DNA of 64,000 nt from Acinetobacter equi (GCF_001307195.1 NZ_CP012808.1:2108001-2172000), one strand, 5' to 3'; positions 1 through 10,245 are shown, counted from the stretch's first letter. Made by a program: numbers and translations. The notes: a model not told the origin generated them from the sequence alone.

Positions 1-1335
1 AATGCAACGTTGAGCTTTAAATTTGAAATTTTTAATCATGCTCAAAAATGGTTAAAGGTTGAAAAGTTACCTATATATTTGGATGCGATCGCAAATTTTC
101 CATTACAAGTTCTAGATAGTATTTTTAAAGAAGAGAGTAGTTTTAGTCTTGTTGTAAATCATCAAAAAATTAATATTAAAAATCCATTCTATGTGAAGGG
201 TTTTGATGAGTCTGAGTCTTTGTTACCGCGTGATAATCATACTCATCATGCTTATAGATTGCTGATTGAGTATTTTTGTTTTCCTGAAAAGTTTAATTAT
301 CTAGATTTGGATTTAGGTTTTTTAAAACACTTGAAAGATCAACAAACTGAATTTGAATTGCAGATTCACTTGAAATTGAATTTGAATGATCAATCTGTTA
401 TTCGTAACTATTCCGAATTAAATACTGCGAACTTTAAGCTTTTTACATCACCGGCTGTTAATTTATTTGAAAAGAAAGCTGAACCACAAAAAATTAATCA
501 TAAGCAATTAGAATATCCACTTGTGACAGATGCACATCATCCTGAGTTTTTTCAAGTCTATTCAATTTTAGAAATGAATATGATTCGTGAAAAAAATGAA
601 GAAAATCAAGTTTCTTATCCAGTAGTTCCTTTTTTTGCCATGAGCCATTATTATGGTGAAGATGTTAAATTTTTCTATGCTTTAAATCCGATATTGTATA
701 AAAGTAAATATATTGATACAGGCTATACAATCATTTCTAAGAATTTAGAGCCTCATCAGTTAAAATCAGATTTTATTAGCACTAATTTGCTTTGTTCTAA
801 TGGGGATTTACCTCATGAAGCATTAAGTATTACAAATAATGTTTTAAGTTTAAATGATACAACTATTGCTCGTCGTGCACTTGTCTTAAAAAGACCAACG
901 GTACCAGCATTTTTTGAACAAAATAAAAAAGAGCAGTGGCGGATTATTTCTCATTTATCTTTAAATGCTCTAGCATTGATGAATGACGATGCAATTAGTC
1001 ATATCAAAGAGTTATTAGAACTTTATAATTTAACAAAAGTTAAAGAAAATCATTTAGTCATAGACTCAATTAAAGATATTAAATTTGATTTAACGCATAA
1101 AATGGTTGATGCAAAACCATTTCCAATGTTTATAAGAGGACTTAAAGTCTATATTAAAATTAATCCTCAAGTATTTAGAGGACATAGTTTATACACTTTT
1201 AGTACATTACTTAGCCGTGTTTTTAACTTAAAAGTTCAGATGAATAGCTTTGTTGATGTGTCTATTATTGATTCACAAACTGATGAGGAGGTTTACCAAT
1301 GCGTGCAGAACGTTGGTGGAAAGAAGCTTCTGTAA
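1..1335 (+). CDS. tssF: T6SS baseplate subunit TssF (5' end outside window)
   Basis: TssF is a wedge component of the T6SS baseplate, where it works with TssG, TssE and TssK in the cytoplasm at the inner membrane. The reading frame is open from base 1, so the gene begins upstream. About 444 codons are visible, while the family is usually near 600 residues. The call rests on the overall sequence character, including the conserved-looking segment around the residues PFFAMSHYYGE, and on the genes that follow, tssG and tssM. The 3' end overlaps tssG by 37 bases, which suggests translational coupling. The first in-frame start-like codon in the window (TTG at 10) is not the real start. Confidence 0.88.
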   Translation, partial: NATLSFKFEIFNHAQKWLKVEKLPIYLDAIANFPLQVLDSIFKEESSFSLVVNHQKINIKNPFYVKGFDESESLLPRDNHTHHAYRLLIEYFCFPEKFNYLDLDLGFLKHLKDQQTEFELQIHLKLNLNDQSVIRNYSELNTANFKLFTSPAVNLFEKKAEPQKINHKQLEYPLVTDAHHPEFFQVYSILEMNMIREKNEENQVSYPVVPFFAMSHYYGEDVKFFYALNPILYKSKYIDTGYTIISKNLEPHQLKSDFISTNLLCSNGDLPHEALSITNNVLSLNDTTIARRALVLKRPTVPAFFEQNKKEQWRIISHLSLNALALMNDDAISHIKELLELYNLTKVKENHLVIDSIKDIKFDLTHKMVDAKPFPMFIRGLKVYIKINPQVFRGHSLYTFSTLLSRVFNLKVQMNSFVDVSIIDSQTDEEVYQCVQNVGGKKLL

Positions 1336-2282
1336 TAGATGATCTAGCTCAGCATCCTCAAAGTTATGAGTTTATTCAGTCTGTACGATTGTTAAGACAT
1401 GCACCATCAGCAGTTGCTAAAATGAAGTGGCATGAGGACTTTCTATTTGAAAGTTCTTTCAATTTAAACTTTCCAATTTCAGAAATTGAGTCACTTGAGA
1501 TTGGAGAAAAAAAGAATTCCATTACTAATTTAATTACTGGATTAACTGGAATACAAGGTGTCTTACCCTACGTTTATACAAATAAGGTACGATTACTTTC
1601 AAGACAACAAAAGCAAGAAATTAAAGATTTTATAAATTTATTTAATCACAAATTAGTTGCTCAGTATGTAGAGTCCAGTCTTTCATATAATTTGCCAGTT
1701 TTATATGAAATTAGTTCTGAAAATTATTATTTAAAGTTTTTACATTCCTTAAATGGTTATGTTTCTGAACATCATAATGATCATGATTTAGATGATTATT
1801 TTGCTGAGTTTGCTGGTTTGATGCAAGGGCAAAATAATAATGCTCATGCGGTTAGAACAATTCTTAATTCAATTTTTTCACAAAAAATTGAAATAGAAGA
1901 GTTTGTTGAAGAAAAATTTCATTTAGATAATTCACAACGTACAAGCTTAGGAAGTGGAAGTTCTTTACTTGGTGTAAATACATTTTGTGGAACAACGATT
2001 AAGCAAATTAATGGGAAAATAAACTTAAAAATTGGACCATTAAAAACGAAAGATTATTTAAATTTTTTACCACATCAAAAAGAAAGCATAAAACTAAAAC
2101 GAATTTTACAAAAGTGGTGTGATCCAACTTTAGTGATTGATGTATGTTTAATTTTAGATAAAAGTGAAATTAATGCTTGTCAGTTAAGTTCAAATGCAAA
2201 AGTTGGTTTGGCACAAGGAGCATTTCTTTTGCCTAAAAAGAAAAAGCATAACGAAGAAACACGTTATACATTGATGGGATAG
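1299..2282 (+). CDS. tssG: T6SS baseplate subunit TssG
   Basis: TssG pairs with TssF to form the baseplate wedge and helps recruit TssK. The protein has 327 residues, close to the usual size of about 330. A strong ribosome binding site, GAGGAGG, ends about eight bases before the ATG and sits inside tssF. The arrangement tssF-tssG with overlap is the classic order of this module. The C-terminal part carries the segment LGVNTFCGTTI, followed by a region rich in basic residues. The stop codon abuts the ATG of the next gene without any gap, so the genes are probably one operon. Function is inferred from family and context. Confidence 0.87.
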   Translation: MRAERWWKEASVIDDLAQHPQSYEFIQSVRLLRHAPSAVAKMKWHEDFLFESSFNLNFPISEIESLEIGEKKNSITNLITGLTGIQGVLPYVYTNKVRLLSRQQKQEIKDFINLFNHKLVAQYVESSLSYNLPVLYEISSENYYLKFLHSLNGYVSEHHNDHDLDDYFAEFAGLMQGQNNNAHAVRTILNSIFSQKIEIEEFVEEKFHLDNSQRTSLGSGSSLLGVNTFCGTTIKQINGKINLKIGPLKTKDYLNFLPHQKESIKLKRILQKWCDPTLVIDVCLILDKSEINACQLSSNAKVGLAQGAFLLPKKKKHNEETRYTLMG

Positions 2283-3692
2283 ATGACGATGCTAAAAGTA
2301 ACACTCGGAACACTAACAACTATCTTTTGCATTGTCGCTTTAATTGTTGTGTTTTATTGGCGCGATATTGGCTTTGAACCATCTTCAAAAGATTTAGCCA
2401 TATTTTTTATTGCACTGCCCATTTTATTGACTGTTTGTATTTTATCGCCATTATATATTATGAAATGGCTTGAGCATCGTAAAATTAAAGCAGAAGAAGC
2501 TCAAGAGCAAGCAATTCAAGAGGAAAGTGGTGTAACACCTATTCCAGAAATAGATCCTACATGTATTGAACTTCAAATATACTCAAGTCATTGTATTCAT
2601 ACATTTGGGGAAGATGCAGAAATCAAACAGGCTATTCAAGAATTTTCTGGTCCTGAATTAGATCAAAATTTAACGAATCAATATGGATTGCCTATTGTCT
2701 CATACAGAATTCAGGATTTAGAATTAATTGATGTAGATGAAGATATTTATGCTTCAGAATTACAGCAAAGATTATTATCTTTGATTAAAGGGCAGTTTGA
2801 TTACTATTATTCAGAAATTATTTCAATTATAGAGCATATTAAGAAGTCGACACTTTTCTATGATCGTCAACTTGCGTATGAGTATAAAATACATCCAGCT
2901 TGGATTAATCCGAATAATCAATCTATGGTTGAGGATGTTGAAGAAGAAGTATTAGAAGAGGTAACCAAACTTTCTTATTTTAACATTCATATCATTTTGT
3001 CTGAATCACATGTACATAGCTTTGATGAGGTGATGACAAAGGAATTACTTGAAGAAGAGTTATTTAATTTAGGTATTCTTCGTCAGCAAGTACGAGTTTA
3101 TTTTCACTATTGGGATCAAAAATTAGCTTATCAAAATTGGCTGGAACAATTAAAAGCTTCAGCTAAAATTGAGGATGAAATTTGTTGTTTTATTGTTGTG
3201 GATTCTGATATTAACCAAGAAATATTGGATGAAAAATCATATATTAGAGAAAACTATATTCCTTCAGAGTTTGCATGTAGTTGTTTGGTTGGATCATCTA
3301 AATTAATAGTAGAAGATCTTGTGCCTGATAAATTAGTTTATATTATTGAAAATGAAAAAAGTTTAAAAAATAGCTTAAGCTTATTAAAACTTGAAGAATC
3401 ATCTCAATTTGAATCAGAACAACCATTTGTAATGATATTGGATTCAATTGAAGGTGCAAAAGTTTCAAAACAACTTAATCAATTTTTTAGTGAAACCTTA
3501 ATTGAGACACAGCATTTTTTATTAATTAAACAGAGTTTAGGGCATACACAAACATTATCTGATGTTTGGGGAAGTATTTTAGGTATGCAAACTTCTGAAG
3601 ATAAATTTAGCTTAGTATTTGGTCTTAAATATCCGCAAATACAATTATTTATTTTGCCAAAAGAGTTGGAAAACTCTTTGGCACCAAATTAA
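2283..3692 (+). CDS. T6SS-cluster membrane protein of unknown function
   Basis: This 469-residue protein has two predicted membrane segments near the N-terminus (about residues 5-25 and 40-60). A strongly acidic, Glu-rich linker and a soluble domain of about 400 residues follow. No catalytic motif is evident. Its ATG follows the tssG stop directly and tssM starts 24 bases after its end, so it belongs to the T6SS operon. Acinetobacter T6SS loci carry a lineage-specific gene between tssG and tssM, which I recall being called asaB; I am not certain of the name. A role as an accessory factor of the TssM membrane complex is inference from position and topology. Confidence 0.7.
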   Translation: MTMLKVTLGTLTTIFCIVALIVVFYWRDIGFEPSSKDLAIFFIALPILLTVCILSPLYIMKWLEHRKIKAEEAQEQAIQEESGVTPIPEIDPTCIELQIYSSHCIHTFGEDAEIKQAIQEFSGPELDQNLTNQYGLPIVSYRIQDLELIDVDEDIYASELQQRLLSLIKGQFDYYYSEIISIIEHIKKSTLFYDRQLAYEYKIHPAWINPNNQSMVEDVEEEVLEEVTKLSYFNIHIILSESHVHSFDEVMTKELLEEELFNLGILRQQVRVYFHYWDQKLAYQNWLEQLKASAKIEDEICCFIVVDSDINQEILDEKSYIRENYIPSEFACSCLVGSSKLIVEDLVPDKLVYIIENEKSLKNSLSLLKLEESSQFESEQPFVMILDSIEGAKVSKQLNQFFSETLIETQHFLLIKQSLGHTQTLSDVWGSILGMQTSEDKFSLVFGLKYPQIQLFILPKELENSLAPN

Positions 3693-3716
3693 GAATTTAA
3701 AGAAAATGGGAAAATA

Positions 3717-6700
3717 ATGTACACGATTTTAAGTTATATTTGGCAGTATGTAACGAATCCTAAAGCAATTATTGCTTTATCTTTATTCGTTGCATTAATT
3801 TCGACGTACAACGTCATACCTAGAAATATTTTTTGGGCATTACTTGCTACGTATATTCTGGGTTTAATTTGCTACAGTATCTTTGCTTTAATTCAACGTA
3901 AAAAGCACCTTAAAAATGCTGAGGCGCTTGAAGAGGGAATTGAAAGTACTATTTCTACATCAGACAAAAAAGAAGAAAAAAATAAAGAAGAATTACAGCT
4001 GATTAATCAGCAAATGAAAGAATCTATTCAGTTAATTAAAAAGTCAAAACTGGGGAATAAGAAGGGAAATGCTGCGTTATATGAATTACCTTGGTATATG
4101 GTGATTGGTAATCCAGCGGCGGGTAAAAGCTCAGCCATTTATAATTCAGGTTTAAACTTTCCTTTTGAAGATACGCATCAAAAAATGGTATCAGCAGGTT
4201 TAAGTGGTACACGAAACTGTGATTGGTTTTTTTCAACTGAAGGTGTTTTATTAGATACGGCTGGTCGTTATTCAGTTTATGAACATGATCATTCTGAATG
4301 GTTAAGTTTTTTAGGTTTGTTAAAAAAGAATCGTTCAAAAGCACCTATTAATGGTGTTATTCTAGTTGTTAATATTGCTGAGTTAATTAGTCAAAGTCCA
4401 GAAAGTTCATTAAAGCTTGCAAAAAATTTACGTGCACGAATTCAGGATTTAACAGAACAATTAGAAATTTTTGCACCTGTCTATTTAATTTTTACAAAAA
4501 TGGATTTAGTCGCAGGATTTACAGAGTTCTTTGATTATTATGAGCAGGATGAATTTGACCAAGTCTGGGGAGCAACACTTCCTTATAATCCTGAATCATC
4601 TCAAAAAGCGATTGAATTATTCGAAGATCATTACAATATTTTATATGATGGTTTAAAAAGCGTAAGTACAACTCATTTAAGCCGTAGACATGCGCAAAAT
4701 ATCTCACCTAGTGTAATGACATTCCCATTAGAGTTTAAAACTTTAAAACCAATTTTAAAGTCGTTTATTGGTGCTTTGTTTGAGGAAAATCCATATCAAT
4801 TTAAACCTGTATTCCGTGGATTCTATTTTACGAGTGCTTTACAAGAAGGAACAATTGAAAGTCCAATGACTGAGCTTTTAGCTCAAGAGTTTGAACTTGC
4901 GAAGAATGGTACTAATGAAGATATACATAAAAAGAGTGGACAGAATCACGGTTACTTCTTAAAAGGATTATTTTCAGATGTCATTTTAAAAGATAAAAAT
5001 TTAGTTAAACAGCATATTAATCCTGCAAATAAACGGAAACGTTTTCTTGCCTTTATTGCATCATTACTTGCCGTTTCAATTATTTTAGGTGGTTGGTTAT
5101 GGTCTTATCGTAATAATCAACAATTAATTGCTGATGTTCAGGCAGATTTAAACAAAGTTGTGCAAATGGAAGGTCAATCGCAGAGTTTGACTACACAGCT
5201 TGATGCGTTACTCATTTTACAGAATCGTTTAAAACAGTTAGAAGATTTAGATAATAAGCATTTTTTTAAATTTGGATTAGGCTTATATCAAGGCGATGAG
5301 CTTTATGAAAAATTAAAAGCTGAATATTTGAATGGTGTTAAACAAATTATTTTATTACCAGCTCAAAATGAAATGTCGAGTTATTTACAGGCTGTACAGC
5401 AAAATGCCGAAAAGCTAAGAGAAAACCATACAAATGTTGAAATTAAACAAGTTTCAGCAACGCAACAATATTCAGCACCATCTGATACAAATCCTCAAGA
5501 TGCTTATAATGCATTGAAAGCATATTTGATGTTGAGTAATCCACAATATCGTGAGTCTAGTCATTTAGCTGATCAAATTACACGTTTCTGGCGTTCAAAT
5601 TTGGATAGTTCTCAGCCTGAAAATATTCAAAAAGCAGAGCAAATTCTTTCTTATTCGATGGGCTTTGCAAATGACCAAGTTTTTCCATTGTTAGAATCTG
5701 ACTCGCAACTTGTTGATAAAACACGTCAAGTTTTATTAACAGTTGTAAGAGGAATGGCTGCACGTGATCGTGTCTATAATGAAATAAAAATGCGTGCTGC
5801 TGTCAGATTTCCAGCTTTAACAGTTGCGCAAATTGTAGGTGAACGAGATCGTAATATTGTTCTTGGCTCACATGCAGTTCCTGGTATGTTTACACAGCAA
5901 GCATGGGATGAATACGTAAAACAGGCGATTGAAGAAGCAGCTGATAATCGTACTGAAACTACAGATTGGGTGTTGAATAGCCGTCAGACTGATGATTTAA
6001 CGTTTAGTGGCAGTCCTGATCAAATTCGCAAACAATTAATTCAATTGTATAAGCAAGATTATATTAAAGAATGGAAACAGTTCCTTAATGGTGTGCATTA
6101 TGCGAAAGGTGCTGATTTCAATAATCAAGTGAAAATTATTGATGTATTAGGAGATGCTCAAAACTCCCCAATTCGTACACTAGTTGAACGAGTAGCAAAA
6201 GAAACCAATTGGGATAATCCAGTTGTACAAGCAGAATTAGCTGCTCCTCAAAAGGGTTTTATTGCTTGGTTTAAACGTAAAGTTCTTAGACAAGGTTCTG
6301 ATACAACAGTTCGAAATGCAGCAACACAAGCACAAGGTGAATTGTCAAAACAGTTCCAAATTTTCTATCAATTAGTTCGTAAACGTGATGATTTACAAGA
6401 TAAATCATTACTTGATGAATACTTAACTCAAATGGCAGCTGTAAGAAGTAAATTAGGTGAACTTAAGAATTCAGGTGATATTGGCCCAAGTGCGGTAGCT
6501 CTTGTTAAATTAACAATTAATGAGCAAACCTCGGTATTTAACCAAACAGATAAAGTTGTGAATGAAAAGTTGGTTTCTGGTTCTACAGATACTGATCGCC
6601 AGTTAATTCAAAAACTATTGATTAGTCCTGTATTAACTACATTCAATAGCTTAATTGGTCCTGCACAAGATGAGTTGAATAAATTATGGGTAACTCAGGC

Positions 6701-7481
6701 ATATCAGCCATTTAATCAAACTTTAGCAAATAAATATCCATTTACTTCTTCTGCTTCTATTCAAGCTACAACAACTGATATTGGGCAGATATTTGGTGAA
6801 AGTGGAAGTATTGCAAATTATGTTAAGGAAACTTTAGATCCATTTATTATTCGTCGTGGATATTTATTAACGTCTAAAACATGGAAAGATTTAGGGATTA
6901 GTTTAAATCCACAGTTTGCCTTGAATTTCCAAACTTATGTTGCGCCTTTAAATGGTGTTGCTACAGGGACTTTAAATCAGCCTAGTCAGTCAGCAAGTCA
7001 GTCGAACTTCCAATTTTATCCACATGAGAACCCTAATTTAGTTGCTTATACAATCGATATTGATGGGCAACGATTAAATTACGAAAATGGTGTCCAACAG
7101 TGGGTGAACTTTATTTGGCCGAATCCACAAGCGATTCCAGGTGCTAGAATTACAGTTGTAGATCGTAATGGTGAAACTCATACGATTTTTGATGCGCCAG
7201 GTGAATATGGTATTAATCGTTTAACTGGCTCTGCAACACGTACAGATCTAGGAAATGGAATTTTTGAAATGAAATGGACCAGTCAGCAAGATCCAAATTT
7301 ATTTGTAAAAGTAAAATTCCGTTTAATTAGTGGTGGGGCTGCAGGTTCTAGGGGGGATGGGTTTAATAACTTGAAACTAGTTGAGCAAGTGGCTACAAGT
7401 AATGCGGGTGTGCGCATTGTAGCGGCAGAATCAACAGGCAATGCAGCAAAACCTAATGTTGCCAATGGTGTTCAGCAATGA
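3717..7481 (+). CDS. tssM: T6SS membrane complex subunit TssM (IcmF-like)
   Basis: TssM forms the trans-envelope complex of the T6SS with TssJ and TssL and spans the periplasm. The protein has 1254 residues, typical of the family. Two membrane segments lie near the N-terminus (about 15-32 and 38-58). A cytoplasmic NTPase-like domain follows with a Walker A motif GNPAAGKSS at 131-139 and a Walker-B-like LLDTAGRY near 177. A third membrane segment lies near residues 441-463. The remaining C-terminal part of about 790 residues should be periplasmic. The intact Walker A matters because some TssM proteins lack it. The 3' end lies just upstream of tagF. Confidence 0.95.
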   Translation: MYTILSYIWQYVTNPKAIIALSLFVALISTYNVIPRNIFWALLATYILGLICYSIFALIQRKKHLKNAEALEEGIESTISTSDKKEEKNKEELQLINQQMKESIQLIKKSKLGNKKGNAALYELPWYMVIGNPAAGKSSAIYNSGLNFPFEDTHQKMVSAGLSGTRNCDWFFSTEGVLLDTAGRYSVYEHDHSEWLSFLGLLKKNRSKAPINGVILVVNIAELISQSPESSLKLAKNLRARIQDLTEQLEIFAPVYLIFTKMDLVAGFTEFFDYYEQDEFDQVWGATLPYNPESSQKAIELFEDHYNILYDGLKSVSTTHLSRRHAQNISPSVMTFPLEFKTLKPILKSFIGALFEENPYQFKPVFRGFYFTSALQEGTIESPMTELLAQEFELAKNGTNEDIHKKSGQNHGYFLKGLFSDVILKDKNLVKQHINPANKRKRFLAFIASLLAVSIILGGWLWSYRNNQQLIADVQADLNKVVQMEGQSQSLTTQLDALLILQNRLKQLEDLDNKHFFKFGLGLYQGDELYEKLKAEYLNGVKQIILLPAQNEMSSYLQAVQQNAEKLRENHTNVEIKQVSATQQYSAPSDTNPQDAYNALKAYLMLSNPQYRESSHLADQITRFWRSNLDSSQPENIQKAEQILSYSMGFANDQVFPLLESDSQLVDKTRQVLLTVVRGMAARDRVYNEIKMRAAVRFPALTVAQIVGERDRNIVLGSHAVPGMFTQQAWDEYVKQAIEEAADNRTETTDWVLNSRQTDDLTFSGSPDQIRKQLIQLYKQDYIKEWKQFLNGVHYAKGADFNNQVKIIDVLGDAQNSPIRTLVERVAKETNWDNPVVQAELAAPQKGFIAWFKRKVLRQGSDTTVRNAATQAQGELSKQFQIFYQLVRKRDDLQDKSLLDEYLTQMAAVRSKLGELKNSGDIGPSAVALVKLTINEQTSVFNQTDKVVNEKLVSGSTDTDRQLIQKLLISPVLTTFNSLIGPAQDELNKLWVTQAYQPFNQTLANKYPFTSSASIQATTTDIGQIFGESGSIANYVKETLDPFIIRRGYLLTSKTWKDLGISLNPQFALNFQTYVAPLNGVATGTLNQPSQSASQSNFQFYPHENPNLVAYTIDIDGQRLNYENGVQQWVNFIWPNPQAIPGARITVVDRNGETHTIFDAPGEYGINRLTGSATRTDLGNGIFEMKWTSQQDPNLFVKVKFRLISGGAAGSRGDGFNNLKLVEQVATSNAGVRIVAAESTGNAAKPNVANGVQQ

Positions 7482-7509
7482 TAATCCTACAAATGATGAG
7501 GAGATTGTC

Positions 7510-8472
7510 ATGGATATTTTGAAATCATCCTCCTTTTATTATGGGAAAACGCCATGTCATGGCGATTTCCTTAAATCAAAAGGTCAATCAGCATTAATTC
7601 AGTTATTTGATCAATGGATTTCTGAAGCACTAGAGCAAGCGATGAAATCGCCTGATTTTCAGGATAGATATTCAACAAGTTCGGCATTTGATTTTTTTAT
7701 TACCAATCCACAAGAATCAATGTTTGTGATCGCAAATTTAATTCCAAGTCAGGATTATTCTAATCGCCATTTCCCAATGCTTTTAGGATATATATTGGAT
7801 ATTGATAAGCCTCTAGAGAATTTATTATTTGCCCCATCACGTTACAAATCAGTTTTAATTAATTTGTTATTGAAAAATAAAGCAATTTATCAGCTTTCTT
7901 CTACAGATAAATTGCTTGAAAAATTAGATGAATTACAAACTGAAATTACAGTGCCTTCATTAATCGAAAGTAAATCTATTTTTGATAATCATACAATGTA
8001 TTCTTTTGCAAAACTGATGGATATTTCAGTTTTTGAATTAGCACAAAGTATGATTGGATTAGGTTTATTATTACAGCCAATATCAGAAAAAGGTGTGCAA
8101 CAATTAAATAAAGTGCTCACGATTCCAATGAATGAGCGTTATCGTACTGAAATAGCGACATTTTGGGTAAATTTAATTGGAAGTTTTTTATCTAAGCATC
8201 ATGTTGAAGTTCTGATGGGAATTATTCATAGTCCTAAACCAAAATTAATTTTTGGTTTCCAAGGTGCAGCAATTACGACGCTTAGAGATATTTTTCTTCA
8301 AGATTATGAGAATGATCATTGGGTTCAGATGACTCAGTCACAATGGGTAGATGAGTATTTACAGGAAAATGCTAGTCTCGCTTGGTTAGAGCAAACATTG
8401 TGTGAACGACAATTAAGTTTAAATCAAGGAATTCGTTTATTTAGACAATATTTTATAGATGGCTCATTATGA
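7510..8472 (+). CDS. tagF: T6SS-associated protein TagF (ImpM family)
   Basis: TagF/ImpM proteins are cytoplasmic regulators of the T6SS; in Pseudomonas and Agrobacterium relatives they restrain secretion post-translationally. The N-terminus FYYGKTPCHGDFLKSKG is the family signature. I place the start at the ATG at 7510, giving 320 residues, because GAGGAG lies about seven bases upstream. An in-frame ATG at 7441 would overlap tssM by 41 bases and has no clear ribosome binding site. The stop overlaps the next ATG by four bases (ATGA), so translation is probably coupled. No PppA or PpkA partner is visible in the window, so how it acts here is unknown. Confidence 0.85.
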   Translation: MDILKSSSFYYGKTPCHGDFLKSKGQSALIQLFDQWISEALEQAMKSPDFQDRYSTSSAFDFFITNPQESMFVIANLIPSQDYSNRHFPMLLGYILDIDKPLENLLFAPSRYKSVLINLLLKNKAIYQLSSTDKLLEKLDELQTEITVPSLIESKSIFDNHTMYSFAKLMDISVFELAQSMIGLGLLLQPISEKGVQQLNKVLTIPMNERYRTEIATFWVNLIGSFLSKHHVEVLMGIIHSPKPKLIFGFQGAAITTLRDIFLQDYENDHWVQMTQSQWVDEYLQENASLAWLEQTLCERQLSLNQGIRLFRQYFIDGSL

Positions 8473-9242
8473 AAAATAATATTAAAAAAGATGTACATAT
8501 AGTAAAAAAGCTGAGTATTTTATTTGGAATGTTGATAACTACACAAAGTTTCGCAAATCCAATAGTGATAGAAGGTGTAGTTCCTGATCAGGCATCAAAG
8601 ACACAGATTATCAATAAATTGAAAGAAACATATGGTGATACTCAAATTGTAGATAAGATTTTAGTCAGACCTGTTGTTATGCCTAAAGGATGGATAGAAA
8701 CAGTTACTCAATCAATTAATCCTGATTTGAAAAAGGTTTCACAGGGTAAATTAGTGGTTCAAGGCACGCAGGTTAAGCTATCTGGCAAAGTTAGTAATGA
8801 AATAGATAAAACGAGTACTGAAGCTACTATAAAAAATGGAATTCAACCGACTTATCGTTTTTCATCGACGTTATCACTTAATTTAGCTGAGCAGAAAATT
8901 TTAGATGATGCATTAAAAAATCGGATTATTGAATTCGAATCTGGTAGTGCAGTATTAACAGCAGCGGGTCAACAAATTTTGAATGAAATGGCTGCTGCAT
9001 TGAATAAAGTAAAGGGTAAAAATATTAAAATTATTGGTCATACAGATAGCTCTGGTGATCCAAAGAAAAATATTATTTTAAGTCAGCAACGCGCTGATGC
9101 AGTGAAGCAGTATTTAATTGAAAAACAAATACCATCCGATAAATTGGCAACGGAAGGTTTAGGTGCGCAAAAGCCAGTAGCTGATAACACGACTGCTGAA
9201 GGGCGTAAAAAGAATAGACGAATAGAATTCGAAGTGTTGTGA
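8469..9242 (+). CDS. OmpA-family peptidoglycan-binding protein of the T6SS locus (TagN-like)
   Basis: The 257-residue protein starts with a basic N-region and a hydrophobic signal peptide, with probable cleavage after SFA near residue 29. A BON-like stretch follows (about 32-66). The C-terminal OmpA domain (about 140-257) carries the peptidoglycan-binding signature GHTDSSGD...SQQRADAVKQYL and ends with GRKKNRRIEF. It probably anchors the T6SS membrane complex to the cell wall, since TssL here may lack its own OmpA domain; this is inference. The gene overlaps tagF by four bases and lies 13 bases before the PAAR gene. The equivalent Acinetobacter gene is commonly called tagN. There is no lipobox cysteine. 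Confidence 0.82.
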   Translation: MKNNIKKDVHIVKKLSILFGMLITTQSFANPIVIEGVVPDQASKTQIINKLKETYGDTQIVDKILVRPVVMPKGWIETVTQSINPDLKKVSQGKLVVQGTQVKLSGKVSNEIDKTSTEATIKNGIQPTYRFSSTLSLNLAEQKILDDALKNRIIEFESGSAVLTAAGQQILNEMAAALNKVKGKNIKIIGHTDSSGDPKKNIILSQQRADAVKQYLIEKQIPSDKLATEGLGAQKPVADNTTAEGRKKNRRIEFEVL

Positions 9243-9255
9243 TAAGGAGAATACA

Positions 9256-9519
9256 ATGGCAACACCTTATATCACGGTTGGTTGTCCAACCACTGGTGGT
9301 GGTCAAGTAATATCAGGTAATAGTTCTTTTTTGGTTGATGGGATCGCTGTTGCTTGTGTTGGAGATAAAGCCACATGTCCTTTACATAAAACGACGGCTA
9401 CAATTGTTGCAGGTGATCCTAATGCTCAGGTTATGGGTAAATCTATGGCACGTGTAAATGATCCCTTATCTTGTGGTTGTAAGTTGCTGCCGAAACAAAC
9501 ACGTGTAGTTAGAGGTTAA
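9256..9519 (+). CDS. PAAR-domain T6SS spike tip protein
   Basis: PAAR proteins cap the VgrG trimer and sharpen the T6SS spike, and also serve as an effector attachment point. This one is a minimal 87-residue PAAR without an effector extension. It shows the pattern of short glycine-rich segments with conserved Cys and His (GDKATCPLHK, then DPLSCGCKLLP). The start is well supported by AAGGAG nine bases upstream. It is the last recognisable T6SS gene here. A bare PAAR next to two small exported proteins raises the question of which effector it carries; none is encoded in the window. Confidence 0.92.
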   Translation: MATPYITVGCPTTGGGQVISGNSSFLVDGIAVACVGDKATCPLHKTTATIVAGDPNAQVMGKSMARVNDPLSCGCKLLPKQTRVVRG

Positions 9520-9665
9520 AATATAATTATTTAAACTAAACGTTATTGATAATAAAAATTGCATTGATCTATGTTATATCTATTAAAATAGCATGGGTCA
9601 ATTTTATAAAGTTTTTAAAAATAAGAATGCTTTTTATTGTATATGATTTATAAAAAGGAATAAAA

Positions 9666-10145
9666 ATGAGAAAAATATTGTTATATCTTAGTTTTGTATG
9701 TCTTTCGTTCCACACTTTCTCTAAAGATGTAAAAGATAATTTCAATAAAAATATAATCGGGACATGGTCTTGTTCTACGAGTTATAAGGATGAGGCAGGT
9801 TTTGAATTTATTGATCAGTTTAAAGAAACTTTTTTTCAAGATGGTTCGGTGAAAGTTTCAGGAGATGTTCAATATTTCGATAGCTTGGAGAAAGCCAAGG
9901 TAAAATATAAATATAATGCGAAATGGAAAAATGAAAATAATGAATTAATATTTACAGATTTTACGACCCAGCATTATGAAGTGGATAATAAAAAATTTGA
10001 AGTCGAGCACGAACTTAAACCTTTGTTTGAATTTTCAGCACAAGATATAGAAATAGCTTCAATTAAACGGTTAACATCAAAAAATTTAGATTATCAGCTA
10101 CAAACTGAAGATGAAGAATATTACAAAATACAATGCAATAGGTAG
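9666..10145 (+). CDS. Small exported protein, member 1 of a paralogous pair
   Basis: I do not recognise the family. The protein has 159 residues with an N-terminal signal peptide (about 1-19, LLYLSFVCLSFHTFS). The mature part begins with the motif NIIGTWSCSTSYK and ends with a cysteine in the last few residues, so a disulfide in the periplasm is possible. The GTWSC motif followed by alternating beta-like stretches recalls small lipocalin-like domains, but this is only an impression. AAAAAGGAAT precedes the ATG. The next gene encodes a relative with the same start of the mature region. Position directly after the PAAR gene allows a link to T6SS immunity or effector biology, unproven. Confidence 0.6.
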   Translation: MRKILLYLSFVCLSFHTFSKDVKDNFNKNIIGTWSCSTSYKDEAGFEFIDQFKETFFQDGSVKVSGDVQYFDSLEKAKVKYKYNAKWKNENNELIFTDFTTQHYEVDNKKFEVEHELKPLFEFSAQDIEIASIKRLTSKNLDYQLQTEDEEYYKIQCNR

Positions 10146-10245
10146 TTTAGTGGTGAGAAAAGCCTAGAGATCTTTCTTATCAATACATTATGAAATTGAT
10201 AAATAAATTCACAATAAATATAAATAATTTATGGAGATATACAAA

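Noticed and set aside
7441..7509. Upstream extension of tagF
   Set aside because: It would overlap tssM by 41 bases and lacks a ribosome binding site, whereas ATG 7510 has GAGGAG at good spacing.
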